From assembly GCF_902158555.1 (NCBI RefSeq), contig NZ_CABGGS010000012.1, positions 234,880-298,879 of the forward strand: a DNA stretch of 64,000 nucleotides, in the 5' to 3' direction. Within the stretch, counting starts at the first letter, position 1; every line of letters starts with the position of its first letter. Made by a program: the position numbers and the translations under genes. Shown in pieces: positions 8,403 through 17,388 of this stretch. The DNA comes from Klebsiella spallanzanii (GTDB lineage: Bacteria; Pseudomonadota; Gammaproteobacteria; Enterobacterales; Enterobacteriaceae). The notes beneath the pieces are model-generated. The model saw nothing but the letters and a program-made list of their open reading frames with translations, had not been told where the DNA came from and did not search any database.

Positions 8403-9526
8403 CAGGCGTTGCCTCCGTCATTTTTGACGTCGACGGCTTTCACCTGCTGGCCCGGCGCGACTTTGCTGGTGCCTTCAACAATCAGCTTATCGCCGCTCTT
8501 CAGTCCGTTGACGATCAGCCATTTATCGCCGTAGGTTTCACCGGTTTCCACGCTGCGCTGCTCAACCTTGCTGTTAGCATCAACCACCAGTGCGGTCGCA
8601 TCGCCTTTGGCATCGCGGGTAATACCCTGCTGCGGGGCGAGGATCGCATCGTTCATGATGCCTTCATCAATGCGGGCGCGAACGAACATTCCCGGTAGCA
8701 GTACGTGCTGCGGATTGGGAAAGACCGCGCGTAGCGTGACCGAGCCGGTAGATTCATCCACCGCGACTTCGGTCAGCGCCAGGCGGCCTTTTTCGCTGTA
8801 GGTGCTGCCGTCTTCAAGGGTCAACGTGACGTTAAGGGTATCGCTGTTGCTCGCCAGGCTTTGCTTACGCAGGCGCAGCAGATCGACGCTGGATCGGGTG
8901 AGATCGACGTACATGGTGTCCAGGCCGCGGATCGTCGCCAGCGCGGTATCCTGATCGGCGGAAACCAGCGCCCCCGGCGTCACGGAGGAGATCCCGATGC
9001 GTCCGGCAATTGGTGCAGTAACGGTAGTCCAGTTCAGGTTGATACGTGCGCTCTCCAGCGCCGCTTTTTTCGACTCGACGCTGGCTTTATCCTGATTACA
9101 GGTCGCTATTGCGTCATCGGCGTCCTGACGGGAGACGCCGTTATCTTTGACCAGCACCGCGTAGCGCTGGGCTTTTTGACAGTCGGCGGTCACCAGCGCC
9201 TGGGCCTGTTTCAGCGATGCTGCGGCTTCGTTAAACGTCGCTCGATAGCTTGACGGGTCGATTTGGTACAGCGCCTGTCCGGCTTTGACCATATCGCCTT
9301 CGGTAAACAGGCGTTTTTGTACGATCCCGCCGACCTGCGGGCGCACTTCGGCGCTTAGCGAGGCGGTGGTGCGGCCCGTCAGGCTGCTCACCACTGGAAC
9401 GGGCTGGCCTTGCAGGGTGACGACGCCGACTTCCGGGGTCATCTGCTGCGGGGAGGCATTTTGCGCATTATCGCACCCGCTAAGGAGAAATAATGCTGCT
9501 GCGATGGGGGCTATGGTGTATTTCAT
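8402..9526 (-). CDS. eefA: RND periplasmic adaptor lipoprotein, EefA-like
   Basis: A 374-residue membrane-fusion protein joining the RND pump to the outer-membrane channel. The signal peptide ends in FLLSGC, giving a lipidated Cys18. The lipoyl/barrel-sandwich halves include VQKRLFTEGDMVKAGQALYQID and TVTAPIAGRIG, flanking a helical hairpin. The beta-barrel and membrane-proximal domains follow. It contains extra cysteines in the hairpin (TADCQKAQ and DAIATCNQD), which are unusual for AcrA-type hairpins and could form a disulfide. It is the first gene of the cluster. A 20-bp near-palindrome lies about 280 bases upstream. Confidence 0.87.
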   Translation of the reverse strand: MKYTIAPIAAALFLLSGCDNAQNASPQQMTPEVGVVTLQGQPVPVVSSLTGRTTASLSAEVRPQVGGIVQKRLFTEGDMVKAGQALYQIDPSSYRATFNEAAASLKQAQALVTADCQKAQRYAVLVKDNGVSRQDADDAIATCNQDKASVESKKAALESARINLNWTTVTAPIAGRIGISSVTPGALVSADQDTALATIRGLDTMYVDLTRSSVDLLRLRKQSLASNSDTLNVTLTLEDGSTYSEKGRLALTEVAVDESTGSVTLRAVFPNPQHVLLPGMFVRARIDEGIMNDAILAPQQGITRDAKGDATALVVDANSKVEQRSVETGETYGDKWLIVNGLKSGDKLIVEGTSKVAPGQQVKAVDVKNDGGNA

Positions 9527-9979
9527 TATATTTTCTCAGGATGAACGACGTCCGCCCCGCAAATTTACTGGCGGGGTGATGGGCCGGGCGATGATGCATC
9601 TCCGGGCAAGCACAAATAACAAAATGGGAAATCAATATTCCTGTTTGCAGTAAATAACTCTGCGAGTACCGCTATTGATTAAGCGGTTTTTTCGAGAGTT
9701 CCCCGGACGGCGATGACGGTATCAGACGGCGGTTACAGACTCCGACCCGAGCGATTATGCCTGTCACAGGGGCATGGCTCATGGGGTTCTCCATGTTTTA
9801 TGACGATGAGAATGATCGTTCTCATTTTTTCCCATTATACGTCTGTGCCGAATGATGGGAAGGTTTTTTACACAAAATTTAGTGAGTGAAATTTAGTCAG
9901 GAAATAATGGAGAAAAAAAGGATATTTTGTGAAAGTAGAGTGGTGAATGGTCTGTGAAAATAAAAGATGGAGATAATCA
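9527..9979. other. 453-bp divergent intergenic region
   Basis: No gene was recognised. It holds a hairpin close to eefA (CCCCGC at 9555-9560 with GCGGGG at 9571-9576), the near-palindrome at 9806-9825 and an A+T-rich stretch before the GNAT gene. Promoters for both flanking genes must lie here. Confidence 0.6.
9806..9825. promoter_or_regulatory. 20-bp near-palindrome between eefA and the GNAT gene
   Basis: ATGAGAATGATCGTTCTCAT is inverted-symmetric apart from one base pair, and a T-run follows. It resembles both a Fur box (13 of 19 matches by eye over 9805-9823) and a TetR-type operator. Its place in the long divergent gap suggests control of the eef cluster. Which protein binds is unknown. 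Confidence 0.4.
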
Positions 9980-10396
9980 ATGGCATTAATAATAACAGAT
10001 AACATTAATCCCGCCGATCAAGAAGAGCTGCTGGCGGGGCTGCGGGAATACAATTTGCGCTTTCTGGACTCGGCGCAGTTTGGTGAGCTGGGGGTTTATT
10101 CACGCGATGATGCTGGGGCGATGCGCGGGGGGCTTATAGCCAAACGCAAGGGCAGCTGGCTGTGTATTGAATATCTGTGGGTCAGCGAAGCCTCGCGCGG
10201 CAGCGGGTTGGGCAGTGGGCTGATGCAGGAAGCGGAAAACCAGGCGCGGGAGCGCGGATGCAGCCATATGCTGGTAGATACGTTCAGCTTTCAGGCGCTG
10301 CCTTTTTACCAGAAGCTGGGTTATCAGCTGCAGATGTCACTGCCGGATTTCCCGCACGTCGGTATGGAGCGCCATTATTTATCGAAGGTCTTGTAA
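9980..10396 (+). CDS. GNAT-family N-acetyltransferase
   Basis: A 138-residue single-domain acetyltransferase. The acetyl-CoA pyrophosphate-binding loop is seen as [17 protein letters not shown] (about residues 70-87). It is preceded by the beta strand LCIEYLWV and followed by the closing motif [11 protein letters not shown] typical of the fold. The acceptor is unknown; the family modifies small amines, antibiotics or protein N-termini. The start has AGATGGAGA upstream. It is monocistronic, divergent from eefA, and followed by REP-type repeats. Confidence 0.88.
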   Translation: MALIITDNINPADQEELLAGLREYNLRFLDSAQFGELGVYSRDDAGAMRGGLIAKRKGSWLCIEYLWVSEASRGSGLGSGLMQEAENQARERGCSHMLVDTFSFQALPFYQKLGYQLQMSLPDFPHVGMERHYLSKVL

Positions 10397-10410
10397 GTCT
10401 GGCTTCAGGA

Positions 10411-10505
10411 GACCATCCCGGAGGCGGCGCTGTGCGCCTGTCCGGGCTACTCGATCGCAGACGGTTATAAACCTGTAGCCCGGGCAGGCGCATCGCGCCG
10501 CCCCC
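10411..10505. repeat. REP/BIME-like palindromic repeat pair
   Basis: Two units in opposite orientation. The first reads cccggaggcggcgc, then gcgcctgtccgggctac. The second starts gtagcccgggcaggcgc and ends gcgccgcccccggga. The same type recurs at 25096, 26047, 34135, 38509 and 45221, always next to gene 3' ends. Confidence 0.8.
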
Positions 10506-10632
10506 GGGAGAAAGGGGGAAGATGATTTTATTTCCAGTTGCCGTTTTTGCGTTTAAAACCTCACCCCAAAGTCGTTATAGTTTCAGTCGAAAAAATAATA
10601 ACGATTCTCTATGGACTGACGGGGTAATAACA

Positions 10633-11442
10633 ATGAAATTGCGTTTACGGACAGCCGCCGCCGTGGTGCTGGCGGGCCTGCTGCTGGCGGGCTGCGACCA
10701 GAAGGGCGGCGATGCCAAACACATTAAAGTTGGCGTCATTAACGGCGCTGAACAGGATGTCGCAGAAGTGGCGAAGAAAGTGGCCAAAGAGAAGTATGGC
10801 CTCGATGTCGAGCTGGTGGGCTTTAGCGGCTCGTTGCTGCCCAACGAATCCACCAACGCCGGGGATCTGGATGCTAACGTCTTCCAGCACCGCCCGTTCC
10901 TCGAACAGGATAACAAAGCCCACAATTATCACCTGGTGGCGGTTGGCAATACTTTTGTTTTCCCGATGGCGGGCTACTCGCGAAAAATTAAATCCGTCGC
11001 CGAGCTGAAAGACGGCGCGACCATCGCCATTCCGAACGACCCGACCAACCTGGGCCGCGCGCTGCTTCTGCTCCAGCAAGAGAAGCTGATTACCCTCAAA
11101 GCGGGCACCGGCCTGCTGCCGACGGCGGTTGATATCACCGACAACCCGCATAACCTGAAAATCATGGAGCTGGAAGGGGCGCAGCTACCGCGCGTCATCG
11201 ACGACCCAAAAGTCGACGTGGCGATCATCAGCACCACCTATCTGCAGCAAACTGGACTTTCACCGGTACGTGACGGCATCTTTATCGAAGACAAAAACTC
11301 GCCGTATGTGAACATTATCGTGACCCGCGAAGACAACAAAGACGCGGAAAACGTGAAAGAGTTTATGCAGTCCTACCAGTCGCCGGAAGTGGCGAAGGCG
11401 GCAGAGACTATCTTCAACGGCGGTGCGGTTCCCGGCTGGTAA
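10633..11442 (+). CDS. nlpA: NlpA lipoprotein, MetQ-like methionine-binding protein
   Basis: A 269-residue inner-membrane lipoprotein of the NlpA/MetQ family. The signal peptide ends in LLLAGC, and the Asp after the cysteine (CDQ) favours inner-membrane retention. The mature part shows HIKVGVINGAEQDVAEVAKK, the binding-domain stretch DANVFQHRPFLEQ, and the C-terminal FNGGAVPGW, all close to E. coli NlpA. Related proteins deliver methionine to the MetNI transporter, but no ABC genes lie here, as in E. coli. The ATG at 10633 was chosen because it begins the signal peptide; an upstream in-frame ATG at 10522 would put it behind a long unrelated leader. Confidence 0.93.
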   Translation: MKLRLRTAAAVVLAGLLLAGCDQKGGDAKHIKVGVINGAEQDVAEVAKKVAKEKYGLDVELVGFSGSLLPNESTNAGDLDANVFQHRPFLEQDNKAHNYHLVAVGNTFVFPMAGYSRKIKSVAELKDGATIAIPNDPTNLGRALLLLQQEKLITLKAGTGLLPTAVDITDNPHNLKIMELEGAQLPRVIDDPKVDVAIISTTYLQQTGLSPVRDGIFIEDKNSPYVNIIVTREDNKDAENVKEFMQSYQSPEVAKAAETIFNGGAVPGW

Positions 11443-11466
11443 TTATTGACACAAGGAGATGTGGCG

Positions 11467-12327
11467 ATGACCCGGCAACGCCAGGCTGATTTGCTGCTCA
11501 TAGCCGCGACGGTTATTGCCGCCTGCGGATGGATTTTTTCCCGTGAAGCGATTGCCGGCATGCCGGTTTTCGCCTTCCTCGGCCTGCGCTTTTTCTTCGC
11601 CGCGCTGCTGCTGCTGCCGTTCTGTCGCGGCTTACACGTCGACAAGCAGCACTGGCCGCGCATGATTATCAGCGGCCTGTGGTTTGCGCTAAACCTGTGC
11701 CTGTGGATCTACTCGGTATCAACGACCCCGTCGCTGGGCGAAGGGGCGTTTATTATGAGCCTGTCGATGCTGTTCGTGCCGCTTACCGCCTGGGTGATGA
11801 TGAAGGCGCGTCCGGCGCGGGCCTACTGGGAGTGCCTGCCGATTGCGGTTATCGGTCTCGGATTGCTCAGCCTGCATATGCCGATTGAGTTCCACCCCAG
11901 CCAGGGCTGGTTCCTGCTGACCGCGCTGGTGCAGTCCATCTGGTTTTGCTACACCAGCAAAAGCGCCCGCGAGGTGCCGCTGATCCCGCTGACTACCGTG
12001 CAGCTAGGCATCACCGGGATTGTCGGGTTGGGGATTTCCGCCGCCGTCGAGACCTGGGATCAGCCGTTTACTCTGCCGACCTTCGGCTGGCTGCTTGCCA
12101 GTATCGTCATTGCGACCAGCCTGCGCTTCGGCCTGCAAATGAAGGGGCAGAAGTACGCAGCGGTCGCCAGTGCGGCAATTATCATGGTGCTTGAGCCGCT
12201 GCTGACGGTGATTGCCGCCGCGCTGTGGTATGGCGAACAGCTGCCGCTGCAGAAGATTATCGGCGGCGTGCTGATCCTCGTCGCCCAGCTGTGGTTCCGC
12301 TGGCGGATGCTAAAACCGCTACGCTAA
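11467..12327 (+). CDS. EamA-family (DMT) transporter
   Basis: A 286-residue inner-membrane protein with ten predicted helices in two EamA repeats, the second starting around residue 140. It is a drug/metabolite-superfamily carrier, probably an exporter of amino acids or metabolites. The start at 11467 has AAGGAG eight bases upstream. It follows nlpA by 24 bases and may be cotranscribed. In E. coli the EamA gene yicL lies near nlpA, but the sequence here differs clearly from remembered YicL, so no symbol is given. Its 3' end overlaps the convergent Nudix gene by 9 bases. Confidence 0.87.
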   Translation: MTRQRQADLLLIAATVIAACGWIFSREAIAGMPVFAFLGLRFFFAALLLLPFCRGLHVDKQHWPRMIISGLWFALNLCLWIYSVSTTPSLGEGAFIMSLSMLFVPLTAWVMMKARPARAYWECLPIAVIGLGLLSLHMPIEFHPSQGWFLLTALVQSIWFCYTSKSAREVPLIPLTTVQLGITGIVGLGISAAVETWDQPFTLPTFGWLLASIVIATSLRFGLQMKGQKYAAVASAAIIMVLEPLLTVIAAALWYGEQLPLQKIIGGVLILVAQLWFRWRMLKPLR

Positions 12328-12873
12328 ACCGGTGCGCCGCTGCGCCATCAGATGCAGCAGCGGCACCAGCGATAGCCCGTCCGGCATCTCGCCGCGGGCG
12401 ATCAGCTGGCCAATCTCTTCGAGAGTAAACCAGCCGGTTTCCATCACCTCATCCTGATTTTCATCCATCCCTACATAGCTTAAATCGCGGGCGAGCCAGG
12501 TGATAAACAGCTGGTCGCTGCTGCCGTAAGAGGGGTTATAGCGGATGATTTCTTCGGCGTTCTGCGCCTGCCAGCCGGTCTCCTCCCGCAGTTCACGCAG
12601 GGCCGCCTCGCGAGGGTCTTCCCCTTCATCAACGCCGCCCGAAGGAACGGCCCATACGACCTGGTCTATCAGGTAGCGGTAGTGGCGAATCAGCAGCACT
12701 TTGTCATCCTGCATCGCCACAATCCCCACAGCGGGTCGCGGGTAGTGGATGGAGTAAAAATCCCGCCGATCGCCGGGGGCCATATCAATACCGACCTTGC
12801 GCATGCTGAACCACGGGGTGTCCGCCATCACCTCGGCGTCGTGCATATCGGCGGCGGTTAACTTTTTCTTCAT
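12319..12873 (-). CDS. Nudix hydrolase
   Basis: A 184-residue cytoplasmic pyrophosphohydrolase. A complete Nudix box is present: GGVDEG, E, seven residues, RELREETGW, which binds the divalent metal. It resembles the ADP-ribose/NDP-sugar group, with an N-terminal strand region and AVPSGG directly before the box. Real substrates of this group range from ADP-ribose to coenzyme A derivatives and cannot be chosen here. The start at 12873 was preferred over a frame open to 13245, because that extension crosses the divergent promoter region. Its 3' end overlaps the DMT gene. Confidence 0.9.
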   Translation of the reverse strand: MKKKLTAADMHDAEVMADTPWFSMRKVGIDMAPGDRRDFYSIHYPRPAVGIVAMQDDKVLLIRHYRYLIDQVVWAVPSGGVDEGEDPREAALRELREETGWQAQNAEEIIRYNPSYGSSDQLFITWLARDLSYVGMDENQDEVMETGWFTLEEIGQLIARGEMPDGLSLVPLLHLMAQRRTGLA

Positions 12874-13042
12874 CGTAGCCACTCTTCCTGAAAATTGAGC
12901 GTTCAGCACACCATAGCCGGGAGCGGATGGCAACCACTGCAGATTGGCCCAATTACATCGATCATTGCCCAAACGCCCATATTGCGCCAGGCTTAGGGCA
13001 CGTACGATGTTCGCCAGATGACCGCAAAGAGGAATGAACATC

Positions 13043-13822
13043 ATGAAAATTACCCACATTCGTAATGCCACGCAGATTATTGAATATGCTGGAAAAAAAT
13101 TTCTTATTGACCCCATGCTGGCGGATAAAGGCGCCTGGGCAGGATTCGCCGGAACCGCGCGCAGCGAGTTGCGTAACCCGCTGGTGGCGCTGCCTTTTTC
13201 CATCGACGACATTGTGGATGTTGATGCCGTTATCGTCACCCACACCCATGAAGATCACTGGGACGAGGCGGCGATCGCCGCGATCCCCAAAACGCTGCCG
13301 GTTTACGTTCAGCATGAAGCCGATGGCCAGGTACTGCGTGGGCAGGGTTTTCGTGATATTCGTCTGCTCTCTGAGGACAGCGCGTTTGCCGGTGTTGCCC
13401 TGGTGAAAACCACTTCCGGCCAGCACGGCAGCGACCGCACTTATGCGGTTGCGGCGATGGCCGAACGCCTGGGCGAAGCCTGCGGCGTGGTGCTGCGCCA
13501 TCCGCAGGAGAAAACCCTGTGGCTGGTGGGTGATACCATCTGGCGCGATGAAGTAGAAGCCGATATGGTCAGATTGCAGCCGGACGTGGTGGTGCTGAAT
13601 GCCGGATATGCTCACGTCGTCGGCTTTGGACCGATCATTATGGGTAAAGAAGATGTGCTGAAGGCGCATTTCACTCTGCCGGAAGCCAAAATTGTCGCAA
13701 GTCATATGGAAGCGGTAAACCACTGCCTGCTGAGCCGCGATGAGCTGCGCCAGTACGTGGCCGATAATCAGATTGCCGATGTGGTCAGCATCCCGCAGGA
13801 TGGGGAAACGTTGGTCTTTTAA
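13043..13822 (+). CDS. metallo-beta-lactamase-fold hydrolase
   Basis: A 259-residue MBL-fold protein. The signature THTHEDHWDEAA supplies the two-metal-site histidines and aspartate, and further ligands are likely in SGQHGS, VGDTIW and SHMEAVNH. It is close to the UlaG/RNase Z-like group of uncharacterised cytoplasmic hydrolases. An ATG at 13034 is also in frame, but AAAGAGG then sits directly against it; 13043 has proper spacing. The stop overlaps the region of the downstream AraC gene, so the two are likely cotranscribed and functionally linked. The substrate is unknown. Confidence 0.85.
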   Translation: MKITHIRNATQIIEYAGKKFLIDPMLADKGAWAGFAGTARSELRNPLVALPFSIDDIVDVDAVIVTHTHEDHWDEAAIAAIPKTLPVYVQHEADGQVLRGQGFRDIRLLSEDSAFAGVALVKTTSGQHGSDRTYAVAAMAERLGEACGVVLRHPQEKTLWLVGDTIWRDEVEADMVRLQPDVVVLNAGYAHVVGFGPIIMGKEDVLKAHFTLPEAKIVASHMEAVNHCLLSRDELRQYVADNQIADVVSIPQDGETLVF

Positions 13823-13836
13823 TGCCGGAGCGGGCG

Positions 13837-14790
13837 ATGAAACTCACGGAAGTGGCGATTGTGGCGGTGGACGGGTTTAGCCCGTTTCACTACTCGGTGC
13901 CCTGTATGCTGTTTGGCGATACGGTCTCGGAAACCAAACGCTTTAACCTGCATATTTGCGCCGAACGACCGGGGCTATTAACCGCGCGCGACGGCTTTGC
14001 GCTGAATGCCAGCGGCGACTTCGCGACCCTTGAACAGGCGGATATTGTGGTGGTGCCTTACTGGGGCGCGGTGAACCAACGACCTATGCAGTCGCTGCTC
14101 GATAGCCTCGTGCGGGCGCGTAATAACGGTGCGGAAATCGTCGGCCTGTGCCTCGGGGCATTTGTGCTGGGCTACGCCGGGCTGTTAGACGGTAAACGCG
14201 CGGCAACTCATTGGGAGTTCGAACAGGATTTTCAGCGCCTGTTTCCGCAGGTGCAGCTGGATATCAATGCGCTGTACGTCGATGACCAGCGCATTATTAC
14301 CTCGGCGGGCACCGCGGTGGCGCTTGACTGCTGCCTGTATATCATCCGCCAGCGTTTCGGCAGCCTTGTCGCCAATCAGATTGCCAGGCGGATGATTGTC
14401 CCGCTGCACCGTGAAGGCGGGCAGGCGCAGTTTATCGCCCAGCCGGTACCGGAAAACACCCGTGATGCACGGATTAACGGCCTGCTTGAGTATCTCCAGC
14501 AGCATATCCGCGAACCACATAATCTTGATTCGCTGGCGCAGGTGGCGGCAATGAGCCGCCGCACCCTGACCCGCCATTTCGCCAAAGCGACCGGTATGAG
14601 TCTTGCCGACTGGCTTTCCGCCGAACGCCTGCGACGCAGCCAGCTTCTGCTGGAAGCCGGGGATTTACCGATTGAACAGGTGGCTGGGGAAGTGGGCTAT
14701 CTCTCCGCCGTGACTTATCGCCAGCAGTTTAAATCGCGCTTTGGCGTCAGTCCGGCGGAGTGGCGGCGTACCTTTCGCCGTGGCGCTTAG
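13837..14790 (+). CDS. GlxA-type transcriptional regulator (DJ-1/PfpI plus AraC)
   Basis: A 317-residue regulator. The N-terminal amidase-like DJ-1/PfpI domain (to about residue 190) contains IVGLCLGAFVLGYAGLLDGKR. The cysteine elbow is present (GLCLGAF), as in non-catalytic ligand sensors of this type. The C-terminal AraC domain has both helix-turn-helix units, ending in GYLSAVTYRQQFKSRFGVSPAEWR. The start at 13837 has GGAG six bases upstream; an ATG at 13822 overlaps the previous stop and is possible. It probably controls the MBL-fold gene before it or the convergent yahK, with which it overlaps by 4 bases. Confidence 0.87.
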   Translation: MKLTEVAIVAVDGFSPFHYSVPCMLFGDTVSETKRFNLHICAERPGLLTARDGFALNASGDFATLEQADIVVVPYWGAVNQRPMQSLLDSLVRARNNGAEIVGLCLGAFVLGYAGLLDGKRAATHWEFEQDFQRLFPQVQLDINALYVDDQRIITSAGTAVALDCCLYIIRQRFGSLVANQIARRMIVPLHREGGQAQFIAQPVPENTRDARINGLLEYLQQHIREPHNLDSLAQVAAMSRRTLTRHFAKATGMSLADWLSAERLRRSQLLLEAGDLPIEQVAGEVGYLSAVTYRQQFKSRFGVSPAEWRRTFRRGA

Positions 14791-15836
14791 CCGCCGAGAG
14801 TAGCGCTGTCGATAACGAAGCGGTATTTCACGTCGCCTTTGACCATTCTCTCCCAGGCTTCGTTAATCTGATCGCCGCGAATTAGCTCAATATCGGCGAC
14901 GATACCGTGCTCGGCGCAAAAATCGAGCATCTCCTGGGTTTCAGGAATGCCGCCGATCATCGATCCGGCAATCGACCGGCGGCGGAAGATCAGGTTAAAC
15001 ACTTCCGACGACGGATGCGGCGTGGCTGGCGCGCCCACTAAGGTTAGCGTGCCGTCGCGTTTGAGCAGCGTGGTAAAGGCATCGAGATTGTGCGGTGCCG
15101 CCACGGTGTTGAGAATAAAGTCGAAGCTTTTCACGTGCGCCGCCATCTCGTCCTCGTTGCGCGACACTACGACCTCATCCGCACCCAGCTCTCGCGCCGC
15201 GTCACGCTTGGATTCTGAGGTGGTGAATGCCACCACGTGGGCGCCCATGGCGTGGGCCAACTTGATCCCCATATGTCCCAGCCCACCGATCCCGACAACG
15301 CCCACTTTTTTGCCCGGTCCGACGTTCCAGTGGCGCAGCGGCGAGTAAGTGGTGATACCCGCGCACAGCAGCGATGCGACGGCGGCCAGCTGCTCTTTAG
15401 GATGGCGCACGCGCAGCACGTAGCGCTGATGGACGACGATTTGCTGGGAATAGCCCCCGAGGGTGTGGCCGGGGGCATCCTGCGTTGGGCCGTTGTAGGT
15501 GAGCACCATGTGATCGCAGTAGTTTTCCAGACCGTCCTGACACTCCTCGCACGCTTTACAGCTATCGACCATACAGCCGACGCCCACCAGATCGCCCACG
15601 ATAAAGCCTGCGACCTGGTTGCCTACTGCGGTCACCCGGCCAACGATTTCATGGCCCGGCACGCAGGGGTAGAGCGTTCCGGCCCATTCGGATCGCGCCT
15701 GGTGTAAATCGGAGTGGCAGACGCCGCAATAATCAATGGCGATCTGCACATCGTCCGGCCCAGGTTCGCGGCGGGTGATGGCCATAGCGCGCAGCGGCTG
15801 GCTGGCGGAGTTCGTACCAATAGCGTTGATCTGCAT
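14787..15836 (-). CDS. yahK: zinc-dependent NADP(H) aldehyde reductase YahK
   Basis: A 349-residue medium-chain alcohol dehydrogenase that reduces aldehydes with NADPH. Catalytic zinc ligands are in CGVCHSDLH and PGHEIVG. The structural zinc cysteines are in VDSCKACEECQDGLENYC. The Rossmann motif is GIGGLGHMGIK. The sequence follows E. coli YahK over its full length. It was shown in E. coli to act broadly on aldehydes, including furfural and aromatic ones. Its location here, beside a GlxA-type regulator, differs from E. coli. The start is supported by AGAGGTTTTGC upstream. Confidence 0.93.
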   Translation of the reverse strand: MQINAIGTNSASQPLRAMAITRREPGPDDVQIAIDYCGVCHSDLHQARSEWAGTLYPCVPGHEIVGRVTAVGNQVAGFIVGDLVGVGCMVDSCKACEECQDGLENYCDHMVLTYNGPTQDAPGHTLGGYSQQIVVHQRYVLRVRHPKEQLAAVASLLCAGITTYSPLRHWNVGPGKKVGVVGIGGLGHMGIKLAHAMGAHVVAFTTSESKRDAARELGADEVVVSRNEDEMAAHVKSFDFILNTVAAPHNLDAFTTLLKRDGTLTLVGAPATPHPSSEVFNLIFRRRSIAGSMIGGIPETQEMLDFCAEHGIVADIELIRGDQINEAWERMVKGDVKYRFVIDSATLGG

Positions 15837-16482
15837 AGCAAAACCTCTTCTACATAATGGAGTTGAACAATAGGGAGGGGGAGAACGTTTTTTGCGCGGT
15901 AGCGTTAAGCGTAGCCTGGTTGACGCGGGATGGGAGGGGGAAAGCTCAAAGGGTTAAAGAGGAAACCGCAGGTGAAGGCGGAATTCGCGAGTTATTAATA
16001 TAGTACGGACGGTTTTTTAAACGCGACGGACCCGTAATAAGTAACTAATTGTGTCTTTTAGCAAAGCGTTTTATGAGTGGTAAAAAGAAATAATTATCAT
16101 TCTGATATATAAGAAAATACGCAAGATCTGTTGATCTGAAGGTGCTGCGAGCCTGTTTTATTGCACAGTAATCTCAGCATTATGAGTTTATATCGATATT
16201 AAAACACGCTCTTTTATGGTGTTAGTTATAGCGTATATTGATTGTTCTTTATTTATTAATTCATGGTGCGAATGAATTTTCTTATTATGTTGTTGTATAT
16301 TTTTGTTTTTATCTTTTGTTGTTAATGAATGAAGTTCTTTTGGCCTTCTCTTTACGCTTTGTTACTCCTTTTAGCTCTGAATCATAGGTAGTAGGAATAG
16401 AATTGCCCGCTTATTTCTAAGCTATATTTCGCCGCTTCCCTCACAAAATCATAAAACAGGCTATTCGACGGGAGTTCCCCCT
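15837..16482. other. 646-bp intergenic region, A+T-rich in its right part
   Basis: Upstream region of yahK on the left and of the glycosyltransferase pair on the right. From about 16000 onward the composition turns clearly A+T-rich with T-tracts (around 16230-16340), the kind of DNA H-NS binds. No coding frame, tRNA or clear inverted repeat was found. This marks the left border of the accessory block that ends at selC. Confidence 0.6.
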
Positions 16483-17388
16483 ATGCCCTTTTTGAGCATT
16501 ATTATTACAGCGCATAATTGTGAGCTAACGCTTGCTGAGACGCTGGAAAGTGTGAAAAAGGCCATTGATTTTGAAAAGGATGTTGAAGTCATTGTGCTTA
16601 ATGACAGCTCTTGTGACAAGACGCAGCAGATTATTGAGCGTTACGCCGGGACATTTTCTTGGATTCGACTAAAAGAAGTTCAACTGAACAATGTCGGCAA
16701 GGTCAGAAACCTTGCGGTACAGATGGCCCGCGGTGAATATATCACCATGGTGGACGATGACGATCTGCTCAAGCCGCGAAGCTTGCGCGATGCGGTGATG
16801 TTTCTTAAACAGCAGAGGCCTGATTTGCTGCTGACGCACCTGATTGAAACCCGTAACTTTAGCGTCATCAATAACGACTGGGCCGGTTTTTCGCCGATTA
16901 AGCTGCCACAGCACGAGGCTATTCGCCGCTTTCTGATCCATAAAGATTTCCAGGCGCATTTAATCGGTCAGTTTATTCGCAAGGATATTTATCTCTGCGC
17001 GCCGATTCCTGCCATGACCTGCTATGAGGATTTTGCCGTTTTTCCCTCTTTTCTGGTACGGTCGCAGAATATCTGGTTCCAGAAAGAGGGGCATTATCAC
17101 TACATTAAACGCGAAAATAGTCTCTCCAGCGTGCTGGATAAAACTAAAGTCCGCCATCTGATTAGCTGTACAAAAAAGATGGAGAAGGTATTTCCCTCTT
17201 CATTTCAATGGCTGGTTTGCTGTCACTGGCTGGATATTTATCTGAAACATGCCCGGTTCCTGACCAACGAGCAAACCCGCATTGTTGAAGAGAAAATAAA
17301 AACGTCGTTCTCTCCGGGATTCTTTATGTCTGGCGATGTTCGATTAAGTTATAAGAAAAAGGCAATTCAGGCATTATGGAAAATATAA
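16483..17388 (+). CDS. family 2 glycosyltransferase
   Basis: A 301-residue GT-A fold glycosyltransferase. It begins with LSIIITAHNCELTLAETLESV and has the nucleotide-binding strand and the metal-binding DDDDL motif in YITMVDDDDLLKP (about residues 86-98). The C-terminal half is specific and gives no acceptor. It is likely cytoplasmic, extending a lipid-linked or core saccharide. It overlaps the next gene, an O-antigen-ligase-like membrane protein, by 13 bases. The two are therefore one unit and probably modify lipopolysaccharide or another surface glycan. Codon use is more A+T-rich than that of the flanking core genes, suggesting transfer. Confidence 0.85.
   Translation: MPFLSIIITAHNCELTLAETLESVKKAIDFEKDVEVIVLNDSSCDKTQQIIERYAGTFSWIRLKEVQLNNVGKVRNLAVQMARGEYITMVDDDDLLKPRSLRDAVMFLKQQRPDLLLTHLIETRNFSVINNDWAGFSPIKLPQHEAIRRFLIHKDFQAHLIGQFIRKDIYLCAPIPAMTCYEDFAVFPSFLVRSQNIWFQKEGHYHYIKRENSLSSVLDKTKVRHLISCTKKMEKVFPSSFQWLVCCHWLDIYLKHARFLTNEQTRIVEEKIKTSFSPGFFMSGDVRLSYKKKAIQALWKI

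Noticed and set aside
12962-13723. Minus-strand open frame of 253 codons opposite the MBL-fold gene
   Set aside because: The plus-strand gene has the THTHEDHWD motif and a ribosome-binding site; the mirror frame has neither.
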